Translations under genes and position numbers: made by a program
The notes under the pieces: model-generated
Databases searched by the model: none
What the model was told of the DNA's origin: nothing
What the model saw: the letters and a program-made list of their open reading frames with translations, nothing else
Origin: JBBQRS01 sp038214535
GTDB taxonomy: Bacteria > Chloroflexota > Anaerolineae > CG2-30-64-16
NCBI GenBank assembly: GCA_038214535.1
Contig: JBBQRS010000010.1
Span: 3,344-67,343, forward strand
Direction: 5' to 3'
DNA: 64,000 nt
In this document: one piece after another, positions 42,998-51,188 of the stretch
How the letters are laid out: each line of letters starts with the position of its first letter
How positions within the stretch are numbered: position 1 is the first letter of the stretch

Positions 42998-44596
42998 TCA
43001 ACGCTGCTGAGCCAACTGGGCGGCCGTGTCCCAGTCAATGTTGACCCGGATGCGCCAGGGCGCGAGAGGTAAGTTGGTGGGCACGATGTAGGGCAGCCAG
43101 TCCGGACCCAGATGGATCTCCGGGGGTTCGACCGGAGAGAAGCGTTTCATTAATTCAGCGCTGGCCTCTTCCGGCGACATGCCGAGCACGGCATTGCGCA
43201 CAGCGCGCTTGTCAAGCGCATTGAGCAGCATACCATCGGCGGTGATGCTGAAGCTGACCGTTTGCGGATCTTTGACGGTGACGCCGCCCGGAATGTAACG
43301 CAGCGTATCGGAAATCAGGCGCGTGCCGGGGGGCATTGCGTCTTGCAAACGCCCAAGGGCCACGGCCTTACCCGCCTCCGTGTCTACCACCAGACCGACG
43401 GCCTGCACACTCATATTCAGGAAAAGGTCCGGCGAAACTTCGCCGACAAACGGCGCGAACGTGGGCGACAGGGCGAGAAAAGACACCGTCTCCGGCGGGA
43501 TGAAGCTGCCGGGTTCCAGTTTCTCGTTGAGCTGCTCGTAGGCTTGTTCTTTCAATTTCTCGAACAGTTCCGCCTGGAGGCGTTCTTTGTCTTCTTCGGC
43601 GACGACACCGACCTGGGCGGTGGTGCCGCCGCCGGTGGGCGCATTGTTGGTGACGAACACGGAGAGAGATAACGGGCCATCCACCCGGTTGATCGTTCCG
43701 GCGCGGGCGTTGCCTGTGGGGCCAGGCAGCACAGCCTCGATGGGCACTTCGGCTCGTCCATTGGCGACAAGCGGCGCGTCAATGGTGGTTACAAAGCGCG
43801 CATCGTTTCCCGTAGCCGTCGAAACCACCGTGCCGGCCGGAACCGTAATAGGCGCGCTGGTGCGGTTGACGAACAGCGCCTGGCCGCGCGCCTTGCCTGC
43901 GGCTTCCATGCTTCGCCCCGTTGTCTTCGTGCGCGCTTCGCCCGACACCTGCGTGCTGAGCACACGCGCCGGAACCACACCCGTCTCCGCGTCAGCCTTG
44001 CCATCCTTAACGGCCAACAGTGAGACGGTCACCTGAGTGGGGTCAGAGGCCGGCGCGACGGTGATGGTCGCGCTGGGCACCAGGAGAATGAATGCCCCTA
44101 CCAGCGACGCCAACAGGCCCGCCAGGACGATCACAAGAAGCAGGGTCGTCCACCACGGACTTGCGCCGCGCGCGAATGAACGCGTGAAGGGGGTTGGGCG
44201 AAATCCTGTCGGGGAATGGGGGCCAAGAATGCCGGAATCGGGCGGCGGGATCACCGCGGCCTCGCGCGCCTGAAGCGTCTTGAGATGCCCGTCATCCGGC
44301 AACTTGCGCCAGCGGGCGCGTTCGGCGCGCGCCACGGCGCGAAACGTGCTGATGCCCTCGGCGGCGGCCGCAGCCCGCAGTTCGGGGTCGGCCGTCACCA
44401 ACGCCAGCCCGACGCCGGCTGCCCTGGCCTCGCGTCGCAAGAGGCGGAGGTCAATCGGGCTGAGATGGAAACGCGGCGGCGCCACAAACAGCAAGCGCGC
44501 CGCGCCATCTTGCGGATTGGCTACCGATGTATGAATCCGCGCGAGTAAGCCGGGCAGCGCAGCGCCGGAAGATAGGTGAACCGTATCGGTCATCAT
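42998..44596 (-). CDS. Membrane protein with baseplate J-like domain
   Basis: 532 residues. A cytoplasmic N-terminus (about 145 residues, alpha/beta, with LLFVAPPRFHLSP) is followed by one membrane segment (about 150-178) and a large outside part. That part resembles the baseplate J/gp47 type: ALFVNRTSAPITVPAGTVV, IEAVLPGPTGNARAGTINRV, GGGTTAQVGVVAEEDKERL. Homologues annotated as baseplate-J-like are membrane proteins in related bacteria, from memory. It follows alaS with no gap (TAAATG) and precedes ruvX. The role is unknown; a cell-surface structure is one guess. Confidence 0.75.
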   Translation of the reverse strand: MMTDTVHLSSGAALPGLLARIHTSVANPQDGAARLLFVAPPRFHLSPIDLRLLRREARAAGVGLALVTADPELRAAAAAEGISTFRAVARAERARWRKLPDDGHLKTLQAREAAVIPPPDSGILGPHSPTGFRPTPFTRSFARGASPWWTTLLLVIVLAGLLASLVGAFILLVPSATITVAPASDPTQVTVSLLAVKDGKADAETGVVPARVLSTQVSGEARTKTTGRSMEAAGKARGQALFVNRTSAPITVPAGTVVSTATGNDARFVTTIDAPLVANGRAEVPIEAVLPGPTGNARAGTINRVDGPLSLSVFVTNNAPTGGGTTAQVGVVAEEDKERLQAELFEKLKEQAYEQLNEKLEPGSFIPPETVSFLALSPTFAPFVGEVSPDLFLNMSVQAVGLVVDTEAGKAVALGRLQDAMPPGTRLISDTLRYIPGGVTVKDPQTVSFSITADGMLLNALDKRAVRNAVLGMSPEEASAELMKRFSPVEPPEIHLGPDWLPYIVPTNLPLAPWRIRVNIDWDTAAQLAQQR

Positions 44597-47362
44597 TTAG
44601 TCGAGCTTCTGACCTGCCAGTTGTTGTCGAACCAAGTCGGGAACGCGGCTCAGTGCTTCGGGTAGTTTATCCGCGTCGCGCCCACCGGCCTGACCCAGCG
44701 TCGGCTTACCGCCGCCCCCGCCGCCCACGGTCTTCGCGATCGCCCTTACCAGGGTGCCCGCGTGCGCGCCTTGCTGAACGGCGTCATCGGTGGCCGCAAC
44801 AATGAGTTGCGGCTTTCCATCAACGACGGTTGCAAGAACGATGATGGACGCGCCCAACTCACCGCGCAGGCGGTCGCTGACTTCTCTCAGCGTGTCGGCA
44901 TTGGCGTCGGGCAGTTCGGCTGCGACCACGGCAATCCCGTTGATTTGCACCGCGTTCTGCGCCAGCCCGCTCGCCTGCCCGAGCGCCGTCTGCGCCCGCA
45001 AACGCGCGATCTCTTTCTGCGCCGCATGGAGCTCGCCGCGCAGCGATTCGATGACGGTCTCCGCCTCGCCTGCCGGCGCGTGTAACGTCGTGGCAATGCG
45101 GTCCAGCAGGTTTAAGTTCCGCCGGGCGTACTCCAGCGCCGCGTGTCCCGTGATCGCCTCGATGCGGCGCACCCCCGCGCCGACGCTCTCTTCCGAGACA
45201 ATCCGGAACAGGCCAATCTGTCCCGTGTGATCTACGTGCGTGCCGCCGCATAGCTCCTTGCTATATTCATCGCCCTGCTCGCCGATCTTGACGACGCGCA
45301 CTTCGTCGCCGTACTTCTCGGTGAAGAGCGCGATCGCGCCATCCGCCACGGCATTCCGATAGGATGATTGATTGGCATGTACCGGTGCATCCATCAAGAC
45401 GGCTTCGTTGATAGAACGCTCGATCGCGTCCAATTGTTCCTGCGTCAGGGCCACGGGATGCGTGAAATCGAAGCGCAGGCGGTCGGGCGCAACGACGGAA
45501 CCGGCCTGTTGCACGTGCTTGCCGAGAATCTTGCGCAATTCATGATCGAGCAAGTGCGTGGCGGTATGATTCCGGCGCACATCCATGCGGCGAGACCGGT
45601 CTATGGCCGTCAATGCCGGTGAGCCAACGGTTGGGGTTCCCTGGATTACTTCCCCGATGTGTACGATCAGACCCGGCACGGGGCGGCGCACATCCTGGAC
45701 GCGGATTTCCCAGGCGGCAGCGCTGTCGGGCGCCGAAACGATCTTGCCGGTGTCCGAAACCTGCCCGCCCGATTCGAGGTAGAAGTTTGTCTCGGGCAAA
45801 ACGACTTCGACAGGGTCTCCAATCTGAACGGATGGCACGGTTGCGCCTTGCGCGATTAAGCCTACAATCGTGGTCGGTTGCGGCGCATCGGTCATGTATT
45901 CGTGCGCGACGCCTGCCGGGCCGACGACGCCAGCGGCGCGCAGCTTTTGCAGCAGATCCAGATAGACCTGCGACCCTTCGGTTGACCCCGCGGCGAACTG
46001 CGCCGAAGATCGGCCGCGCTCGCGTTGGCCCAACATGGCCGCCTTGAAGCCGTCCATGTCCACTGTCATGTCGTTTTCACGCGCCATGTCCTGCGTGAGG
46101 TCCAGCGGGAAACCGTGCGTGTCGTAGAGGCGGAACGCCTCGTCGCCGGGAATCACCTGCTCGCCCCGGCGCTTGAGATCGGCGATCAGGCTTTCCAGGA
46201 TGGCGATGCCCGCGGTCAGCGTCTGGCTGAACCGCGCTTCTTCCTGTTCGATGGTCGCCAGGATGAAGTCTTGCCGTTGGCGCAACTCGGTATAGTGGTC
46301 GCCCATGCTTTCGATAACAATTCTGGCGACTTCCGTCAGGAATGGCTCCGTGAATCCCAGCATCCGCCCGTGCCGCGCCGCGCGCCGGAGGATCAGGCGC
46401 AGGACGTAGCCGCGCCCTTCGTTGGATGGCAACACGCCGTCGCCGATCAGGAACGTGATCGCACGGCCATGGTCGGCGATGACCCGATAGGAGATGATGT
46501 GGGCCTCACGTTCGGCATCCGTCGTACCCAACAGCTCCTGCGTTCGCCGGATGATGGGCAAGAAAAGATCGTTGTCGTAATTCGTCTTCACGTTCTGGAG
46601 CACGCTGACAATTCGCTCGAAGCCCATGCCGGTGTCGACGTGTTTGCTCGGCAGCGGCGTTAACTTGCCATTCGCATCCCGGTTATACTGGATGAACACC
46701 AGATTCCACAGCTCGATATACCGTCGGCAGTCCCCATTGACGCGGCAGACGTGACCGGGTACGTCCTGGCGGTCACATGCGTGCAGTCCCATGTCCATGT
46801 GGATTTCGCTGCACGGCCCGCAAGGTCCCGTATCGCCCATTTCCCAGAAGTTGTCTTTCTGGCCGAAGAAAAGGACTTGCGACGGGGCAATATCGGTTTC
46901 ACTATGCCAGAAACCGGCGGCCTCGGTGTCTTGCCCCAGGTTGCCCTTATCATCCTCGAAGACGGTGGCCCAGAGTCGTTCTTTGGGCAAGCCCCAGACC
47001 TTTGTGAGCAATTCCCACGCCCATGCAATGGCCTCGCGTTTGTAGTAATCGCCGAACGACCAGTTGCCGAGCATCTCGAAGAATGTGTGATGGTACGGAG
47101 AGCGCCCCACATCGTCAAGATCGTTGTGCTTGCCGCTGACGCGCATCACCTTCTGCGCGTCGGCCACGCGTGGCGCATCGGGAACCCGCAAACCGAGGAA
47201 AATCTCTTTGAACTGGTTCATCCCGGCGTTGGTGAACAGCAGGGTGGGATCGTCCATCGGGGCCAGCGAAGCGCTGGGCACAATCACATGATCTTTGGAC
47301 GCGAAAAAGTCCAGGAATTGCTGTCGCACCTGCGCACTGGAAGGGTATTCGGTGTTGCTCAT
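44597..47362 (-). CDS. alaS: Alanyl-tRNA synthetase
   Basis: 921 residues, somewhat long for the family. The catalytic domain is at the N-terminus (SASLAPMDDPTLLFTNAGMNQFK, then the KHNDLDDVGRSPYHHTFFEMLGNWSFGDY region). The editing domain has NHTATHLLDHEL and CGGTHVDHTGQIG (zinc/editing residues near 565 and 670). The C-Ala domain ends in GGGGGGKPTLGQAGG. It charges tRNA-Ala and clears Ser and Gly. It also supplies alanyl-tmRNA. ATG 47362. It heads the alaS / baseplate-J-like / ruvX / mltG / binding-protein operon. Confidence 0.97.
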   Translation of the reverse strand: MSNTEYPSSAQVRQQFLDFFASKDHVIVPSASLAPMDDPTLLFTNAGMNQFKEIFLGLRVPDAPRVADAQKVMRVSGKHNDLDDVGRSPYHHTFFEMLGNWSFGDYYKREAIAWAWELLTKVWGLPKERLWATVFEDDKGNLGQDTEAAGFWHSETDIAPSQVLFFGQKDNFWEMGDTGPCGPCSEIHMDMGLHACDRQDVPGHVCRVNGDCRRYIELWNLVFIQYNRDANGKLTPLPSKHVDTGMGFERIVSVLQNVKTNYDNDLFLPIIRRTQELLGTTDAEREAHIISYRVIADHGRAITFLIGDGVLPSNEGRGYVLRLILRRAARHGRMLGFTEPFLTEVARIVIESMGDHYTELRQRQDFILATIEQEEARFSQTLTAGIAILESLIADLKRRGEQVIPGDEAFRLYDTHGFPLDLTQDMARENDMTVDMDGFKAAMLGQRERGRSSAQFAAGSTEGSQVYLDLLQKLRAAGVVGPAGVAHEYMTDAPQPTTIVGLIAQGATVPSVQIGDPVEVVLPETNFYLESGGQVSDTGKIVSAPDSAAAWEIRVQDVRRPVPGLIVHIGEVIQGTPTVGSPALTAIDRSRRMDVRRNHTATHLLDHELRKILGKHVQQAGSVVAPDRLRFDFTHPVALTQEQLDAIERSINEAVLMDAPVHANQSSYRNAVADGAIALFTEKYGDEVRVVKIGEQGDEYSKELCGGTHVDHTGQIGLFRIVSEESVGAGVRRIEAITGHAALEYARRNLNLLDRIATTLHAPAGEAETVIESLRGELHAAQKEIARLRAQTALGQASGLAQNAVQINGIAVVAAELPDANADTLREVSDRLRGELGASIIVLATVVDGKPQLIVAATDDAVQQGAHAGTLVRAIAKTVGGGGGGKPTLGQAGGRDADKLPEALSRVPDLVRQQLAGQKLD

Positions 47363-47423
47363 GATATATCATCCTGAAGTAACAGTAAGACGCGCCGGTG
47401 GTCCCGGCGCGTGATTAATCTGC

Positions 47424-47452
47424 ATTTTACGCCCAAAGTGGTGGTTTGTCAA
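47424..47452 (-). promoter_or_regulatory. Promoter of the alaS operon
   Basis: TTGACA (47452-47447), 17 bases, TAAAAT (47429-47424). The leader is about 55 bases, too short for a T-box. Confidence 0.75.
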
Positions 47453-47462
47453 AAGAAACCAC

Positions 47463-47492
47463 AAATCCCCGGTCAGTCTCGACCGGGGATTT
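47463..47492 (-). terminator. Terminator of the LysM-PA14 gene
   Basis: Perfect 12-bp stem AAATCCCCGGTC / GACCGGGGATTT, 6-base loop, followed on the minus strand by a moderately T-rich stretch. It stands just upstream of the alaS promoter. Confidence 0.7.
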
Positions 47493-47545
47493 GATCAAGT
47501 TGCGTTCGCCGATAACGTAGTTACGCAGTTACGACATTCGGACGA

Positions 47546-48226
47546 TCAATGCAGCTTCTGGAACCGAACCTGCACTTCCGCCAGTCCCTCTGCTTCGAAG
47601 TACTCGACCGTGAAGGAGTGGTAACCCGGCGGGATGTAGATGTCGCGGAAGGAACCTTGCACCGGCCGGACGGACCAGTCCGACATGACCTGCGTTCCGT
47701 CAATGAAGAGGCGGAAACCGTCATCGGAACGGGCCAGCGCCCTGTAGAGGCCGCCGCCGACGTACCACGTGCTCATGAAGCGAGCCGAAAAATTGTCAAC
47801 GCCAACGCCGGGCACGGGAGCGCCCCAACCCCAGTTGAAGTTGACGGCGGGGACCACGAGCTGCGCGACCGGCGCGCCACTCAGGTCACGATTGTTGAAG
47901 TAAGTTGCCAGCCAGGGTGTGCCGGGGCCAGGAGCCGGGGGTACAGGCGGTTTCGGGGGCTTCGGGGGCCGCGGCGGAGGACACACGCCGGGAATCCAAA
48001 GCACCTGACCGGCATAAATCCGGTCAATGTTCGTGATGTGGTTGGCCTGGGCAATCGCATAGATGCTCGTGTGATACCTGGCTGCGATGCTGGTCAGGGA
48101 TTCACCCACGCGCACGCGATGCGAGACGCCACACCCACCGGCAGAGGCTGCCGGCGCCAACAAGACACTCAACAAGATGACGATGACGAGGATTGCGCTC
48201 AACCGGCGCCCAACTGAACCGGCCAT
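47546..48226 (-). CDS. Secreted protein with LysM and PA14-like domains
   Basis: 226 residues. Signal peptide (residues 1-29, ending PAASA), LysM (about 33-80: HRVRVGESLTSIAARYHTS, QVLWIPG), a Pro-rich linker (PPRPPKPPKPP), then a compact PA14-like beta domain (about 100-226: WLATYFNNRDLSG, SARFMSTWYVGGGLYRA, DDGFRLFIDG, YHSFTVEYFEAEGLAEVQVRF). The PA14 fold binds glycans; LysM holds the cell wall. ATG 48226 has AAAGGAGA upstream. Confidence 0.9.
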   Translation of the reverse strand: MAGSVGRRLSAILVIVILLSVLLAPAASAGGCGVSHRVRVGESLTSIAARYHTSIYAIAQANHITNIDRIYAGQVLWIPGVCPPPRPPKPPKPPVPPAPGPGTPWLATYFNNRDLSGAPVAQLVVPAVNFNWGWGAPVPGVGVDNFSARFMSTWYVGGGLYRALARSDDGFRLFIDGTQVMSDWSVRPVQGSFRDIYIPPGYHSFTVEYFEAEGLAEVQVRFQKLH

Positions 48227-48312
48227 TGGTGTCTCCTTTCCATACTTCTGAGGTTGTCCGTACCCGATAATTGATGCATCGCCGACATTTTTGTTCGCGC
48301 TGCGACAATCAC

Positions 48313-48341
48313 ATCATAACCGCTATGCAATCATCTGTCAA
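48313..48341 (-). promoter_or_regulatory. Promoter of the LysM-PA14 gene
   Basis: TTGACA (48341-48336), 17 bases, TATGAT (48318-48313). Confidence 0.7.
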
Positions 48342-48416
48342 TATGCTATGTTGACGTAATGGTAAAATTGGTTGCAAAGAGTCGTTTTTATGCTTACTAC
48401 ACGCAATCGAGTCGGT

Positions 48417-48444
48417 TTGGGTGAGATAGTGAATTTGGCATAAT
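48417..48444 (+). promoter_or_regulatory. Promoter of the LysM lipoprotein gene
   Basis: TTGGGT (48417-48422), 16 bases, CATAAT (48439-48444). With the facing promoter at 48313-48341 it accounts for the 305-base divergent intergenic region; nothing else is seen there. Confidence 0.45.
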
Positions 48445-48531
48445 GGTTAAGATCACAAGAAGGATGTCTTGTCGGGTCGCGTTTGGGCTTCCACCCGGTT
48501 TCGACTATGATTAGACCCGGATAAGATAACT

Positions 48532-49575
48532 ATGATCAAGTCGTTTATCAGGATAAGGCTTCTTTCGTCCGGTGGAACATCTGCGGTGAACAAGTTTTGC
48601 ATACTCTTTGCTGCGCTCTTCATCTTGTTCGCCCTTTCGGGCTGTGGGCAGGTGATTACGTTACAAACGCCGACGCCGACGTTCACTCCGACGGTTGTCG
48701 TCACCGTTGCGGCGACGCTGCGCCCTACCGCCACGCCCGCGCCGTATACCCCTGCCCCGACGCCGACGCCAACCATTACGCCAACCCCCGTGATCTACGC
48801 GATTCAACGCGGCGATAACCTGATGGCGATCGCAAACAAATTTGGCGTTTCCCTGCGCGATCTTCAGGACACGAATGGGATTACAGACCCCCGCAGCCTG
48901 CGCGTTGGGCAGGAACTGATCATCCCGAGTCGGAGCGAGGTTGAAGCCGAGACCCCGACGCCGCAACCGACGATCGTCGCTTTTCAGGTCGAAAATGTGT
49001 CATTCAGCCGGTCGTCGCTGGGTGGTTTATGGGTGTTCGGGGAGGTTCGCAACACGGCTGGGATCGAGTTGGAGCAGGCCAGCGTCATCGTTCGCTTGCT
49101 GGATGAAAACGACGAGATCATTGCCGAGGTGAGTGCGCCGGTGCAAAAGGACCTTCTCGGTCTCGATGATGTCGCACCGTTCGGCGCACGTTTCGAGGCG
49201 CCTCCTGCGTCTTTCGCCAGCTATATCGCCTTGCCCGCGTCGGGCATTCAAGGCTACGTCGGCAATTACTACCGTGATCTTGAAGCGCGCGATGTGGTCG
49301 GCGACGGCGAGCGCTATGCCGCGTATACGTTGACCGGCAAGGTCGCCAATACGGGCCCGGAAGATGCCGTGGACGTGGTTGTGGTCGGTACGCTTTACGA
49401 TGCCCTGGGCCGCGTGATCGCGACGCGACGCGGCGTGCCTGAGCATAATGTGGTGCCGCGCGGCGGCGAAACGACCTTTACGCTTGGCCTTACCCCCGCC
49501 GGGGGGCCGGTAGATCACTTCCGCGTAGATGTCATGGGGCGACGTGTGCCGACTCCTACCCCTCCACCCGGCTAA
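48532..49575 (+). CDS. LysM-domain lipoprotein
   Basis: 347 residues from ATG 48532. The signal peptide ends in a lipobox (FALSGC, Cys near 38), followed by a long Thr/Pro linker. One LysM (near 88-132: YAIQRGDNLMAIANKFGVS, GQELIIPS) comes next, then two similar beta-sandwich segments (about 150-230 and 245-330) of FxLYD type: LWVFGEVRNTAGIELEQASVIV and AYTLTGKVANTGPEDAVDVVVV. It is probably a surface protein attached to membrane and wall. GTG 48586 is an alternative start that would put the lipobox at a more usual 20 residues. Confidence 0.85.
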   Translation: MIKSFIRIRLLSSGGTSAVNKFCILFAALFILFALSGCGQVITLQTPTPTFTPTVVVTVAATLRPTATPAPYTPAPTPTPTITPTPVIYAIQRGDNLMAIANKFGVSLRDLQDTNGITDPRSLRVGQELIIPSRSEVEAETPTPQPTIVAFQVENVSFSRSSLGGLWVFGEVRNTAGIELEQASVIVRLLDENDEIIAEVSAPVQKDLLGLDDVAPFGARFEAPPASFASYIALPASGIQGYVGNYYRDLEARDVVGDGERYAAYTLTGKVANTGPEDAVDVVVVGTLYDALGRVIATRRGVPEHNVVPRGGETTFTLGLTPAGGPVDHFRVDVMGRRVPTPTPPPG

Positions 49576-49590
49576 TAAACCGAAAGGTCT

Positions 49591-50253
49591 ATGGGCAAAG
49601 TTATGCGTGAGCCCCTGCCCTACTTCTTGGCCCGCAATGCTGTCCTGGGCATCATGCGCGTGATCACGCGGCTCGACGTGGAGGGAGTTGAGCAAATTCC
49701 GCTGGACGGCCCGCTGATTATCGCGCCGAACCACCTGCACGCATTGGACGGCCCTGTTGTCGCTGCCGTCATTCCGCGGCGTCTGACCGTGCTTGCTGCC
49801 GATAAGTGGGAACACACTGTGGCGGGGCTTCTATTACGTATCTTCACCAACAGCATCTTCGTCGCGCGCGGCGAAGCAGATCGGGCTGCGCTGAGCAGAG
49901 CTTTGGCCGTCTTGAAGACCGGCCAGTCATTGACCGTTGCGCCGGAGGGGACGCGCAGTCGTTCAGGGGGGTTGTTACCGGGTAAAAACGGCCCGGTTTA
50001 TCTCGCCAGCCGCGGCCCGGCCCCGATTATCCCGATCGTGGTCTGGGGTCAGGAGCGCGCTCTGGGGGACTGGCGGCGGCTGCGGCGCCCCGAGATTCAC
50101 GTGCGCGTTGGCCCGCCCATTTGCCTGCCGCCGGAAGCCGGCCGGGCGCGCAGCGAGGGTCTGAACCAATACACCGATGCGTTGATGTTGGAGATGGCCC
50201 GAATGCTGCCCCCGGCGTATCGCGGCCACTACAGAGATCGTATCTCTGAGTAA
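49591..50253 (+). CDS. 1-acyl-sn-glycerol-3-phosphate acyltransferase-like (PlsC family)
   Basis: 220 residues. The HX4D acyltransferase motif is NHLHALD (near residue 49), with FVARGEADR, the APEGTRSRSG box (near 112) and PIIPIVVWG. It transfers an acyl group to lysophosphatidate or a related lipid at the membrane. ATG 49591 follows AAAGG, 15 bases after the lipoprotein gene. Confidence 0.9.
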   Translation: MGKVMREPLPYFLARNAVLGIMRVITRLDVEGVEQIPLDGPLIIAPNHLHALDGPVVAAVIPRRLTVLAADKWEHTVAGLLLRIFTNSIFVARGEADRAALSRALAVLKTGQSLTVAPEGTRSRSGGLLPGKNGPVYLASRGPAPIIPIVVWGQERALGDWRRLRRPEIHVRVGPPICLPPEAGRARSEGLNQYTDALMLEMARMLPPAYRGHYRDRISE

Positions 50254-50266
50254 ATCCTCGCCACCT

Positions 50267-50332
50267 CCTTCGTAGTGACGGCTTCAGCCGTTGGGGCAGG
50301 CCGCACAACGGCTGAAGCCGTCACTACGAAGG
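50267..50332. repeat. Long perfect inverted repeat, 26-bp arms
   Basis: Arms 50267-50292 and 50307-50332 are exact complements, with a 14-base loop. Each arm contains the smaller palindrome CGGCTTCAGCCG. It fills the gap between convergent plsC and rsmA and has no clear T-run. Likely a dispersed extragenic palindrome or short MITE; a role as a transcription stop is possible. Confidence 0.85.
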
Positions 50333-50341
50333 GTCTTACTC

Positions 50342-51187
50342 TTATGTCCGGCCGATGCGCCGGGCGACCTCTACCCACTCTTCGATGCTCAACGTCTCGG
50401 CGCGCCGATTCGGTTCAACACCGGCATCCTGGAGTAGATCGGCTGCTACCTGCGGCGAGATGGCGAGACCGGCGGCCAGGCTGTTGCGAAGTTGCTTTCT
50501 TGGCCGGCTGTAGCCTGCCCGCACGGCGCGGAAGAAGAGATCGTCGGTGATGTCTGAATCGGCACGGTTTTTGATCCGGTCGAGACGCACCACCGCGGAG
50601 TCAACTTTTGGTACGGGGTAGAACGCGCCGGCCGGGATGCGGTGTACGAGTTGCGCCCGGCTGTAATACTGAACGCTGGTCGCCAGCAGGTTTGTCTTGG
50701 GGGGGCGCGCGACGATTCGTTCGGCGACTTCTGCCTGTACAGTCAATACCAGTGTTGTGGCCGCAGGTTCGGCCTCGAGCAGCCGGCGAATGGCCGCGCC
50801 GGTGATGTAATATGGCAGATTGGCGACGACCTTGTACCTTGCGGCGTCCGCCTCGACCATCAACCCGCCGATGTCAATTTCGAGGATATCGCCGTGGGTG
50901 ATCGTGACCCACGGGCGATCCTCGAAGAGCGCGCTCAGGAATGGGATGAGCCGGTTATCCAGTTCGACCGCGATGACCTTGCCGGCCTGCGCGGCGATCA
51001 GCTCGGTCATCTCACCGCGGCCCGGCCCGATTTCCAGCACGGCGTCCGACTTTGTTAGCTCTGCGGCTTCCACGATGCGCGCGCGATGGACGGGGTCCAC
51101 GAGAAAGTGCTGCCCCAACCCCTTTTTGGGCCGCACAGATTTCGCGCTGTCTGCATTGACGGCCCGCCCTTGGCTCGACCTGCTCAC
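50342..51187 (-). CDS. rsmA: 16S rRNA dimethyladenosine transferase RsmA (KsgA)
   Basis: 281 residues. The N-terminal PKKGLGQHFLVD, SAM motif VLEIGPGRGEMTELI (near residue 51), NLPYYIT catalytic box (near 123) and C-terminal FYPVPKVDSAVVRL are present. It dimethylates two adenosines at the 3' end of 16S rRNA. GTG 51187 overlaps the region just after the lepA stop, with GAGGAG upstream, so it is translated from the lepA transcript. Confidence 0.96.
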   Translation of the reverse strand: MSRSSQGRAVNADSAKSVRPKKGLGQHFLVDPVHRARIVEAAELTKSDAVLEIGPGRGEMTELIAAQAGKVIAVELDNRLIPFLSALFEDRPWVTITHGDILEIDIGGLMVEADAARYKVVANLPYYITGAAIRRLLEAEPAATTLVLTVQAEVAERIVARPPKTNLLATSVQYYSRAQLVHRIPAGAFYPVPKVDSAVVRLDRIKNRADSDITDDLFFRAVRAGYSRPRKQLRNSLAAGLAISPQVAADLLQDAGVEPNRRAETLSIEEWVEVARRIGRT

Positions 51188-51188
51188 C

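Noticed and set aside
47363..47423. T-box leader for alaS
   Set aside because: The leader is only about 55 bases and shows no T-box sequence.
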